Shown: positions 34,588-41,380 of the stretch, one piece after another
Layout of the letters: each line of letters begins with the position of its first letter
Numbering within the stretch: position 1 is the stretch's first letter
DNA from: Alphaproteobacteria bacterium
GTDB lineage: Bacteria; Pseudomonadota; Alphaproteobacteria; JAUHZC01
DNA length: 64,000 nt
Direction of reading: 5' to 3'
Assembly (NCBI GenBank): GCA_023898725.1
Contig: CP060236.1
Coordinates: 686,501-750,500, forward strand
Notes under the pieces: model-generated
The model's database searches: none
What the model saw: the letters and a program-made list of their open reading frames with translations, nothing else
Told to the model about the DNA's origin: nothing
Made by a program: the position numbers and the translations under genes

Positions 34588-35013
34588 ATGTCGCATACAT
34601 TTTCCGTTTCACTGGTGACACCGCAGGGCGTTATATTAGATGAGCAGGTGGTGAGTCTTTATGTCAGTGCCCTTTCAGGGGAAATGGAAATCTTATCGGG
34701 CCATGAGGAGATGGTTGTGTGCCTGGACTCGGGACCTGTTATTGTGCGTTATGGCGCGCAAAAGACTCAGTTTTTTTACGTTACTGGGGGTATTTTGGAA
34801 ATTACGAATACGCAGACCTCTGTAATTTCTGAAGAAGCCACGCGGATTGATGCGCTTGATGAGGCTTCTTTGGAAAAAACAATTGCTGCTATTGAAGAGC
34901 GTAAAAATCGTTCTTCTGAAACCTATGCTAAGGAATCTCGTCATACAGATACACAGGCTATTCGTGCAAAGGTTGAGATTATTCGTCGTCTTAAGGGGAG
35001 TAAGGGCAGATAG
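34588..35013 (+). CDS. atpC: ATP synthase F1 subunit epsilon
   Basis: Rotor and inhibitory subunit, 141 aa. The N-terminal beta sandwich shows VSLVTPQGVILDEQVVSL, then SGEMEILSGHEEMVV in place of the usual G-x-x-G-I-L-P-x-H, and YVTGGILEI. The C-terminal helices are charged and end KGSKGR. The substitution of the ILPGH-type motif by ILSGH is mild. Last intact gene of the operon; a decayed DUF167 gene lies immediately downstream. Confidence 0.92.
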   Translation: MSHTFSVSLVTPQGVILDEQVVSLYVSALSGEMEILSGHEEMVVCLDSGPVIVRYGAQKTQFFYVTGGILEITNTQTSVISEEATRIDALDEASLEKTIAAIEERKNRSSETYAKESRHTDTQAIRAKVEIIRRLKGSKGR

Positions 35014-35043
35014 TAAAAAGTACACCACGGAAAATAAGGTAAT

Positions 35044-35261
35044 CTGATCCCGCTGTATGTTATAAGGCCTGTTTGCCGGGAGGATACACTATATTTCTCC
35101 ACAGAAGGCCTCCTAATCCGTGCGTATGTGACGACTGTTGTGTTCGAAGGTGGAACGGCCATTAAAAGAGTCACCGCCGTTTTGGCTAATGCATTTCATC
35201 TTCCTCAATCATGACTTATGGGCATAAGTACCGGGATAAAACAATTGAGGTGAGCCCGTAG
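35044..35261 (+). pseudogene. Decayed DUF167/YggU-family gene (no start, one frameshift)
   Basis: Two frames read end to end resemble the whole DUF167 fold. Frame one (35044-35211) gives IPLYVIRPVCRED, then EGLLIRAYVTT, FEGGTAIKRV and VLANAFHLPQ before TGA at 35212-35214. The frame one base back then gives MTYGHKYRDKTIEVSP to TAG at 35259-35261. The family pattern is L-x-x-x-V-x-P-x-a-s-R-d, then L-k-V-r-V-t-A-P-P-v-d-G-k-A-N, then L-a-k-x-l-g-v-p-k-s, then G-x-x-s-R-d-K-t-i-x-i. Frame one has only CTG as a possible start. It follows atpC by 30 bp. The alignment was made by eye. Function of the family is unknown. Confidence 0.6.
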
Positions 35262-36117
35262 TAGTCGTGGGAATCCTGTGAGACAGTGTTGCTAAAACGA
35301 TACCAAGTGTGCGTGTGGCGACAAGGGCCCGACGGGTGTCATTGCCAAGAAAACGTGCAAAGGGGAGTATCAACCAATAGACAGGAATGAGATAACGGCG
35401 TGTGGTACGTAGTTTCTCTATAACCGTGTCAGAATATTCTCCGTAATAACCGAGGATTTCTTGAAGAATTTTATGATCATTGTTGATAAAAGGAAGAGCG
35501 GCATACATAAATAGGAGAATGTCTCGAGCCTGTGCTTCGTATATATCCATGTGCCCGCAGAAAGCTTCACCCAAATCCAAGAAACTTACCCTCCCATTTT
35601 TGTAGGAGACGTCTTTTAGTAGAAGACGGCCGTGATACAGTCCCTTCGTGTGCAGGATTTTTATGGCCCGTACAACCTTCTTTAGAAGGCGGATACGTGT
35701 ATCAGGGGATGTATCAATGCGCAGGAGAATTTCTACATTCATTCCGACATCTGTGAGTATAAGGGTATTTTGGGCACGATAAACAAGGCGAGGTACGCTG
35801 ATGCCTGCTTGATGAAATGTTTGTAAGCGAGAAACTTCTTGGTTCATGAGTGCGGTGGGAGAGGTGAATACCTGTGGTTTGAGCATACGCAGGGGAATAA
35901 GCCACTGAAGGATGCGCATGCGCCAGACAACGGACTGGGCGAATTTCTTGCTTTCGGGACGCTTTACCCAGTAGGTTTTATCCTCATGTGTTATTTTACA
36001 GACAGATGATGTCGGACATTGGTTTTCGATAATTTCCTCCCATCCCCCATGGATAGGGGTGCCATATAGAAAGAACACAGCAAGACAGATAAAAAGAGAG
36101 GGATAGATACGTGACAT
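35209..36117 (-). CDS. Exported kinase-like protein, probably catalytically dead
   Basis: 302 aa from the ATG at 36117 (an in-frame ATG at 36150 overlaps tag). A signal peptide or anchor (MSRIYPSLFICLAVFFLYG) precedes a domain with the layout of small protein or LPS kinases: YWVKRPESKK for the beta-3 lysine, VYRAQNTLILTDVG as hinge, ILHTKGLYHGRLLLKDVSYK for the catalytic loop, and VSFLDLGEAF for the DFG-like segment. Where kinases of this kind have H-G-D-L-x-x-x-N, this has H-G-R-L-L-L-K-D, so the catalytic Asp and the Asn are replaced, while the metal-binding Asp (DLG) is kept. An N-terminal Cys pair (CPTSSVC) is also unusual. The last 17 codons lie over the decayed DUF167 gene. Confidence 0.6.
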   Translation of the reverse strand: MSRIYPSLFICLAVFFLYGTPIHGGWEEIIENQCPTSSVCKITHEDKTYWVKRPESKKFAQSVVWRMRILQWLIPLRMLKPQVFTSPTALMNQEVSRLQTFHQAGISVPRLVYRAQNTLILTDVGMNVEILLRIDTSPDTRIRLLKKVVRAIKILHTKGLYHGRLLLKDVSYKNGRVSFLDLGEAFCGHMDIYEAQARDILLFMYAALPFINNDHKILQEILGYYGEYSDTVIEKLRTTRRYLIPVYWLILPFARFLGNDTRRALVATRTLGIVLATLSHRIPTTTTGSPQLFYPGTYAHKS

Positions 36118-36128
36118 GGTGAATTTCT

Positions 36129-36713
36129 TTATTGCTGCCGACACCAACAATCTACCAGATGATCATCAACCATGCCAACAGCTTGCATAAATGCATACAT
36201 AATAGTACTGCCAACAAATGTCATCCCACGTTGTTTCAGGTCTTTCGAAAGAGCATCACTTTGTGGCGTTTTTGTGGGAACTTCCGCTACTGTTTTCCAT
36301 TGATTGCGGATAGGGACGTTAGTGACAAAATTCCATACATAAGCATCAAAAGAGCCCCATTCTTTTTGAATTGATATAAAGCAGGAGGCATTTGTGCGTG
36401 CAGCATATATTTTGAGGCGATTTCTCACAATGTCTGGATTTTCACGCAAGTGTTCCAGCTCATTATCAGTCATAGCGGCTACTTTTCCAGGGTCAAAATG
36501 ATGAAAGGCCTCCCGGTATCCCTCCCGTTTGCTGAGTATCGTCTCCCAACGTAATCCTGCTTGCGCCCCTTCTAGAATAAGCATTTCAAAAAGAAGGCGG
36601 TCATCGTGCAAAGGAATGCCCCACTGGGTATCGTGATAGTGTGCGTAGAGGGCTTGTCCGGTTTTATTTCCAAAGCAGCGTTTTTTCCCATCCTCCCTCG
36701 TAGTAGGTATCAT
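36129..36713 (-). CDS. tag: DNA-3-methyladenine glycosylase I
   Basis: Removes 3-methyladenine from alkylated DNA. 194 aa from the ATG at 36713, which overlaps the rlmJ stop as ATGA. Family landmarks: RCFGNKTGQALYAHYHDTQW, DDRLLFEMLILEGAQAGLRW with catalytic ETILSKREGYREAF, and NRLKIYAARTNA. The zinc site is complete: a Cys near the N-terminus, the His of YHD, and H-x-x-x-C at the end (HLVDC). Normal length. Confidence 0.92.
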   Translation of the reverse strand: MIPTTREDGKKRCFGNKTGQALYAHYHDTQWGIPLHDDRLLFEMLILEGAQAGLRWETILSKREGYREAFHHFDPGKVAAMTDNELEHLRENPDIVRNRLKIYAARTNASCFISIQKEWGSFDAYVWNFVTNVPIRNQWKTVAEVPTKTPQSDALSKDLKQRGMTFVGSTIMYAFMQAVGMVDDHLVDCWCRQQ

Positions 36714-37468
36714 ATGGGTCTCTTTTCGATACGGATTATCCCGGATCCTAACATGCGTCCTCCTGGTATGTAAGGGGCTTGGCACTCATCAATCGTATAG
36801 TAATGGGGGGGTAACTGGCCGCTGATTATATCAATGATGCGGTTATGGCGACCCGCGCTGAGAATGGGATACCAAAGAATAAAAACACCTTGTGGCCATT
36901 TGTGGTGAGCCCTGATCAGTAAAAGCGGAATTGTATCGTACTCGGCTTTGATCTCATAGCTAGGGTCAACCAGCATCCCCCCGGCTGTGCCTGGTGGAGG
37001 CATTAAGTGAAGGAGTTCCTTGGTGATATCCTTGTGGCGAATAGCAACATTTGGATAGGTTCCCAAGACACGACGCAAATGTATAAATTCTTGTGGATGT
37101 AGCTCACAACATGCTATGCGATCATTTTTTCTGAGGAGATGTGCAGCAATAAGTGGTGAGCCTGGGTAGTGAGATACCCCACCTTGGGGATTAAATGCGT
37201 GAATGATATTTTTATACGTTTGATGAATATGGGAGTCAAACCAAGAAAGAGATGTTTCAAAACCCTTAAGAATACCAAAGGATGCTTCCTGGGTTTTGAG
37301 AGACTCTGGCGCATTAAGATCATAAAGCCCTCGTCCTGCGTGCGTATCTATCCAGAAAATTGATTGGTGGTTTTTATGTAGATCTCGCAGCGTAGCTATC
37401 AACCATAAGTGCTTGTGAATATCGGCAAAATTGCCAGCGTGATAGCAGTGTTGATAGCTTAAACTCAT
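36710..37468 (-). CDS. rlmJ: 23S rRNA A2030 N6-methyltransferase RlmJ
   Basis: 252 aa, starting LSYQHCYHAGNFADIHKHL as the family does. WIDTHAGRGLYDL is the SAM-binding segment, YPGSPLIAAHLL and CELHPQE follow, and the catalytic motif reads VDPSYEIKAEYD (a DPPY-type motif with Ser in third position). The C-terminal half has FILWYPIL and MLGSGIIRI. A promoter and a palindrome lie upstream (37475-37533). Co-transcribed with tag. Confidence 0.92.
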   Translation of the reverse strand: MSLSYQHCYHAGNFADIHKHLWLIATLRDLHKNHQSIFWIDTHAGRGLYDLNAPESLKTQEASFGILKGFETSLSWFDSHIHQTYKNIIHAFNPQGGVSHYPGSPLIAAHLLRKNDRIACCELHPQEFIHLRRVLGTYPNVAIRHKDITKELLHLMPPPGTAGGMLVDPSYEIKAEYDTIPLLLIRAHHKWPQGVFILWYPILSAGRHNRIIDIISGQLPPHYYTIDECQAPYIPGGRMLGSGIIRIEKRPI

Positions 37469-37474
37469 AGCGTG

Positions 37475-37504
37475 TATTTAGATCAAAGAGCGCCACTCTG
37501 TCAA
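37475..37504 (-). promoter_or_regulatory. Promoter of rlmJ-tag (minus strand)
   Basis: On the minus strand TTGACA (37504-37499) and TAAATA (37480-37475) are separated by 18 bases. The -10 ends 6 bases before the rlmJ ATG, so the transcript would be nearly leaderless. Confidence 0.45.
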
Positions 37505-37510
37505 CGGTTC

Positions 37511-37533
37511 TTCAGTTGATATAATCAACAGAA
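37511..37533. repeat. 23-bp palindrome upstream of rlmJ
   Basis: Arms TTCAGTTGAT and ATCAACAGAA are complementary at 9 of 10 positions around a central ATA. It lies just upstream of the rlmJ -35, a typical place for an activator, and contains GATATAAT on the plus strand. Confidence 0.5.
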
Positions 37534-37688
37534 TGCCTTGTGTGTGAGTATGGAAACACCTTTTGTTTTCAACTTTTTCATGTGAATACATAGCGTAAGA
37601 GAACACAGGAATCCTGTGTGAAAGTAAATAAAGACCTCTTGTCCTAATGTTTTAGGGGCGGAATTTAGGGTTTTTATTGTACAAGGGC

Positions 37689-38375
37689 CTATGGCTTTTT
37701 TGCTTTCGCCTGGGTGATGAGAATAACATTTCTGCGTTCGGCGGGGCTTAGGGTAAGCTCTCCTTTGTGTGTGAGTCGCTTGAGAGTGTCTGCACTAGCC
37801 ACAATGACCACTATTTTTTGATGGCGGGGGTCTATAATATTTGTACGTGTGGAATCCAGAACGGTAAAACCTCCATCAATCAAGGATGGTGCCTGAATGG
37901 GTGCTTGATCGCCGAGGTCAACACTGGCTGTATCAATAGAAGCAGTATGTATAATAGCTGCAGGTGGTACTGTCGTAGCGCTTCCCCATACAGCATACAT
38001 AAAGGGACTTTCTGACATTCGGCTCAGAATACCCAGAGTTTTGTAAGGTAAAAAATTTTTATAAAAAACCTGTGTTTCACCATGTTCAGGAGATACTCCC
38101 CTATCGGATGCTCCACAGGGGAGTGGATAGGATCGATTTACTATGTAGTAGGTGCGGAAAGATCGCTTGATTTCCGCGCGTACTTGGTTGTATTGATGGG
38201 CTTTGATTCGCTGTGTTTGCACAGTGTTGTAACGCAAGCCCAGTGAAAGAATAACACCTAAAATAATGAGAGATACACAAGCCTCTATAAGACCAAAAGC
38301 CTGGTATTCCAGGGATAATAAGGCTTTGTGTCCGCGCCGAATTACCCCCCCCATAGACGAAAGTATACCGTGCAT
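37689..38375 (-). CDS. Pilin-like protein 2 (prepilin-type N-terminus)
   Basis: 228 aa; the start at 38375 is fixed by AGGAG 7 bases upstream. A basic leader ends in QA-FGLIEACVSLIILGVILS, the prepilin cleavage site plus hydrophobic helix of type IV pilins and type II pseudopilins, with Glu at mature position 5 and Ala instead of Gly before the cut. The rest is a poorly recognised globular domain (RTYYIVNRSYPLPCGASDRG, SPFMYAVWG). It overlaps the previous pilin-like gene by 34 bp. No secretion ATPase, prepilin peptidase or secretin gene lies in the window. Confidence 0.7.
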   Translation of the reverse strand: MHGILSSMGGVIRRGHKALLSLEYQAFGLIEACVSLIILGVILSLGLRYNTVQTQRIKAHQYNQVRAEIKRSFRTYYIVNRSYPLPCGASDRGVSPEHGETQVFYKNFLPYKTLGILSRMSESPFMYAVWGSATTVPPAAIIHTASIDTASVDLGDQAPIQAPSLIDGGFTVLDSTRTNIIDPRHQKIVVIVASADTLKRLTHKGELTLSPAERRNVILITQAKAKKP

Positions 38376-39121
38376 GCGCGTTCTCCTGATCGAAAATTAA
38401 GGCGGTCTTTGTGAGAAAGACATGTGTCAAGTCCTCGTCCATTTGCAATGCGGGTATTGCCAGATTGCGGGGCCCGAAGTCCCGATATTTTTAGAAACTT
38501 TTTTGCTTGGAGGGGGGTGAATGCGCCTCCATCAGTGTCCGAGCCGTTCACTGCACCCAAGACAAGCCAGACCCCCTTCCATCCAAATGGCCTCTCTTTG
38601 ACGCTGAATGCCGCGTATTGAAAACTGGAATCTGGCATATGTATGTTTGGACGCAAAGGCCTATCAGGTGCGATGATATCGGGCAAAGACAGCATCTTGG
38701 CTTGAGAAAGGTGTAGCCAGAAAGCAGCGGCTTCACTTTTATGTGGGGCGTCAAGACCAGCACCACTTATGTGTCCGTCCCCTCTACCAACGGGGCTATC
38801 CTGACCAAATACTTGATCCGCCTCAGAAAAATTACCAGGGAGTGCATCAAACGTTTCAACGAACTGGATTACTGCCCCGCGGATAGTAGTATATTGACTG
38901 ATGGCACTTTTGATGCGCGCATCATCGACGCCTCCAAAAAGTTCGCCCACGCTGTTGCGCAAGAAAAAACCGACAACGACAAGTGCTATAAGTATCTCGA
39001 TTAATCCAAACGCTGGGAGAGTGGGAGTGAATAAACGTTTGATATGTGCCTGTATTAGTGAGATGAAATCACCTCTAATCTTAGGCCAACAATGGGGCGA
39101 TGGCCGTGAAGATGTATGCAT
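38342..39121 (-). CDS. Pilin-like protein 1 (prepilin-type N-terminus)
   Basis: 259 aa from the ATG at 39121. The prepilin segment PA-FGLIEILIALVVVGFFL is near residue 36, a long leader. The mature domain has the pilin pattern ETFDALPGNFSEADQVFG, GRGDGHISGAG and AAAFWLHLSQAKML. A Gly/Asp-rich stretch GSDTDGGAFTPLQAKKFL and a terminal disulfide candidate (Cys in DTCLSH and ACTVYF) follow. The start is uncertain: a strong GAGGTG tract sits just before an in-frame ATC nearer the cleavage site, and an in-frame ATG at 39220 has no ribosome site. Confidence 0.7.
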   Translation of the reverse strand: MHTSSRPSPHCWPKIRGDFISLIQAHIKRLFTPTLPAFGLIEILIALVVVGFFLRNSVGELFGGVDDARIKSAISQYTTIRGAVIQFVETFDALPGNFSEADQVFGQDSPVGRGDGHISGAGLDAPHKSEAAAFWLHLSQAKMLSLPDIIAPDRPLRPNIHMPDSSFQYAAFSVKERPFGWKGVWLVLGAVNGSDTDGGAFTPLQAKKFLKISGLRAPQSGNTRIANGRGLDTCLSHKDRLNFRSGERACTVYFRLWGG

Positions 39122-39353
39122 TAATGTGTGCTTACACTCATTTGATTGTAGGTAAGAACCTTTTGTCCTAATCCTACAGGATGGTTGACATGATATAAAG
39201 GGCTCTTTGTCTAGCATCACAAATTATTCGCACTACTTTTTTGTATCTTTGTCCCTTTGGGAAAAATGTCAACAGGATATAGTGAAATTTTAGGAAAACT
39301 ACTTGGGATGATGGCACAAAAGGTAAAGTCTATAAAAAATAAGCCACAGTAGC

Positions 39354-39866
39354 CTATTTGCGAAAGCGATCAAGCTGGACAACCTTTTCCCCAGACAGGG
39401 TAGGCGGTGGCGTATCTATCGGGACCGAAGCGGTAGGCGTGCCTGCAGAAGTGATCTTGACCCCTCTTAATCCCTCATCGCGGGATGATGGGGTTCCATC
39501 CGGGTTTTCTCGCGTGGAGGGCACAAAGTGTAAGCCGAACTGCACGGAAGGATCGACAAAACTGATTAAGGCGCTAAAGGGAACTTCAATTGTTTCAGGT
39601 GCGTTATTAAAACTGAGTGTCACGGCGAATCCATCGCTGTTCACTTTGAGGTCCCAAAACATATGCTGAATAACAATGGTAATTTCATAGGGATGGCGCT
39701 CACGCAAAAAAGCTGGAATTTTGACATCATCTCTGTCTGTGCGAAAGGTAATATAAAAGTGATGGTCATTTTGTAAACCATCTTGCGCTACGCGTTTGAG
39801 GATGCGTGCAATAGATTCAAGGAGTGCTTCTTGGACTATTGCATCGTAATCAAATGGCATGCTCAT
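39354..39866 (-). CDS. sspB: SspB, ClpXP adaptor
   Basis: Adaptor that delivers ssrA-tagged peptides to ClpXP, alphaproteobacterial SspB-alpha type. 170 aa with a strong ribosome site (AGGAGAGGA). The folded domain (about 1-115) has FDYDAIVQEALLESIARIL, HHFYITFRT, IPAFLRERHPYEITIVIQ, FWDLKVNSDGFAVTLSF, IEVPFSALISFVDPSVQFGL. After a flexible Pro/Ser/Thr linker it ends VVQLDRFRK, the ClpX-binding tail. A promoter with a long leader lies upstream. Confidence 0.92.
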   Translation of the reverse strand: MSMPFDYDAIVQEALLESIARILKRVAQDGLQNDHHFYITFRTDRDDVKIPAFLRERHPYEITIVIQHMFWDLKVNSDGFAVTLSFNNAPETIEVPFSALISFVDPSVQFGLHFVPSTRENPDGTPSSRDEGLRGVKITSAGTPTASVPIDTPPPTLSGEKVVQLDRFRK

Positions 39867-39985
39867 GGGTTCCTCTCCTGCCGAATAAACAATACGATCT
39901 TTTCATTGCCCCAATACCAGACCCTTAAGAATGTTTTTATAAAGTTTTTCACTAGGACAAAGGGGCTACACTTATATCGCGAAGT

Positions 39986-40010
39986 GTTCTTAGTTAAGAA
40001 CTATTTTTTT
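39986..40010 (+). other. Hairpin plus T-run in the sspB leader region
   Basis: GTTCTT-AGTT-AAGAAC (6-bp stem, 4-base loop) is followed on the plus strand by TATTTTTTT. As a terminator it would point away from sspB, and no plus-strand gene precedes it. In the sspB leader, transcribed from the minus strand, it would simply be a stem. Confidence 0.35.
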
Positions 40011-40041
40011 GCCAAACTGGCATTGCACCATATTACGAGCC

Positions 40042-40069
40042 ATTCTATTAAAGAATAGCAAATTGTCAA
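40042..40069 (-). promoter_or_regulatory. Promoter of sspB (minus strand)
   Basis: TTGACA (40069-40064) and TAGAAT (40047-40042) on the minus strand are separated by 16 bases. Transcription would start about 170 bases before the sspB ATG. Confidence 0.6.
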
Positions 40070-40098
40070 CATGGTTTTTGGATTTCCACAATCCGCCT

Positions 40099-41268
40099 TT
40101 AGGCCCCCGCTCGTTCAGTAAAGAGCCATTTGATAGATGGTGATAGGTTGATCAAAGACATTCCCACTTGCCGCATACATCGAATCCCAGGGGTTTTTAG
40201 GGCAAAAATCCGGATAATTCCATCTGTTGCGTGGAGCATGATGCGTCGGTCGGTCATGCGGGCATTCTGAATTGTACATAACACTGTGGGAATATCACCG
40301 TCTACAGACATCTGTGCGATGTTATCATATATCGCACGAACATCTTTAAGGCCGTAGTTTAATCCTTGTCCTGCTACGGGGTGTATAGTCATGGCTGCGT
40401 CTCCACATAGCATTACCCGGTTCCGAGCAGGCTGAGGGGAAAACGTTGCCACTAGGGGAAATGAGGAGAGGGGTGTATCTAAGGTGTAGGTTCCGTAATC
40501 CGGAAAAAGCTCTTCCAATTTATGGGTAAAAACATCCATACTCTGACGGACATAAGAGTCTCCCAAGCGTTTTGCCATAGAAAATACACAGGCCGATTTA
40601 TTGCCCTGAAGAGGCAAAAATGCCAGCGGGCCCAAAGGTGTGAACACTTCAACGGCCCCATTATGATGAGGTTTTGTATGCGTGACATTGCATATGAGGG
40701 CTGCGTGGTCATAAGAAAATTTTTCCTCAGAAATTTCAAGTAAACGCTTGATCATAGAGTTTTTTCCATCAGCGGCAAAAACGACATTGCCGCGAAGCGT
40801 TGTTTTGTGAGGGCCTTTTTGCTGAAGTGTTAGCGTGACGGAATCACTGTCCTGGTGAACATGTGTAACGGCTGTTTCGGTTTGGTATGTAATCTCAGAA
40901 CAATCCCGCACAGCCTTGTGTAAGACCTGACAGAGTGCCGTGCTGGGTATCATGTATCCGTGCAAATTTTCGCCTGAACTTCCGTGGCGTACAGGATGAT
41001 CAAAAAGAACCCCCCCCAGACTTCCGGATTCTTGCACGCGAATCGTATGAATGGGGGTTGCATGGGGTTTTAATTGCTCCCACACCCCCAAATCACGTAA
41101 GAAATCAGCATTTCCGGCACTCAATGCATAGACGCGAGAATCGTTTGCTTTATCAAAAAGCGCGAGACCTTTTTCAAGAAGAGTGGTGGGAATGCCCCCC
41201 CGTGAAAGGCTTAAGGCCAGGGCCATTCCAACGGGGCCTGATCCAACAATGAGCGCGTGTACAGACAT
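40099..41268 (-). CDS. UbiH/UbiF/Coq6-family FAD monooxygenase
   Basis: Flavin hydroxylase of ubiquinone biosynthesis, 389 aa from the ATG at 41268 (MSVHALIVGSGPVG). FAD motifs: GSGPVGMALALSLSRGG with LLEKG after it, the second motif AADGKNSMIKRLLE (in place of G-A-D-G-x-x-S), and the third LCGDAAMTIHPVAGQGLNYG with the DG-type Asp and HP. The family hydroxylates C1, C5 or C6 of the ring; which position cannot be told. Other ubi genes are not in the window. Confidence 0.85.
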   Translation of the reverse strand: MSVHALIVGSGPVGMALALSLSRGGIPTTLLEKGLALFDKANDSRVYALSAGNADFLRDLGVWEQLKPHATPIHTIRVQESGSLGGVLFDHPVRHGSSGENLHGYMIPSTALCQVLHKAVRDCSEITYQTETAVTHVHQDSDSVTLTLQQKGPHKTTLRGNVVFAADGKNSMIKRLLEISEEKFSYDHAALICNVTHTKPHHNGAVEVFTPLGPLAFLPLQGNKSACVFSMAKRLGDSYVRQSMDVFTHKLEELFPDYGTYTLDTPLSSFPLVATFSPQPARNRVMLCGDAAMTIHPVAGQGLNYGLKDVRAIYDNIAQMSVDGDIPTVLCTIQNARMTDRRIMLHATDGIIRIFALKTPGIRCMRQVGMSLINLSPSIKWLFTERAGA

Positions 41269-41320
41269 GCATTGGGTTTTCGTTTGCAAGGATATGAAAT
41301 ACTAACACACTGTGTAAAAG

Positions 41321-41349
41321 TTGACAGCTCATCTTTGATATTTTAATGC
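41321..41349 (+). promoter_or_regulatory. Possible promoter of the substrate-binding protein gene
   Basis: A perfect -35 TTGACA at 41321-41326, then 17 bases to TAATGC, a weak -10. 31 bases separate it from the ATG. Confidence 0.35.
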
Positions 41350-41380
41350 TTGTGTAAAAGATCGTGCTGAGTAGTCTTAC

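Noticed and set aside
39783..40058. Plus-strand open frame of 91 aa upstream of sspB
   Set aside because: It overlaps the sspB coding region in the opposite sense, has no ribosome site, and its peptide lacks protein-like pattern.
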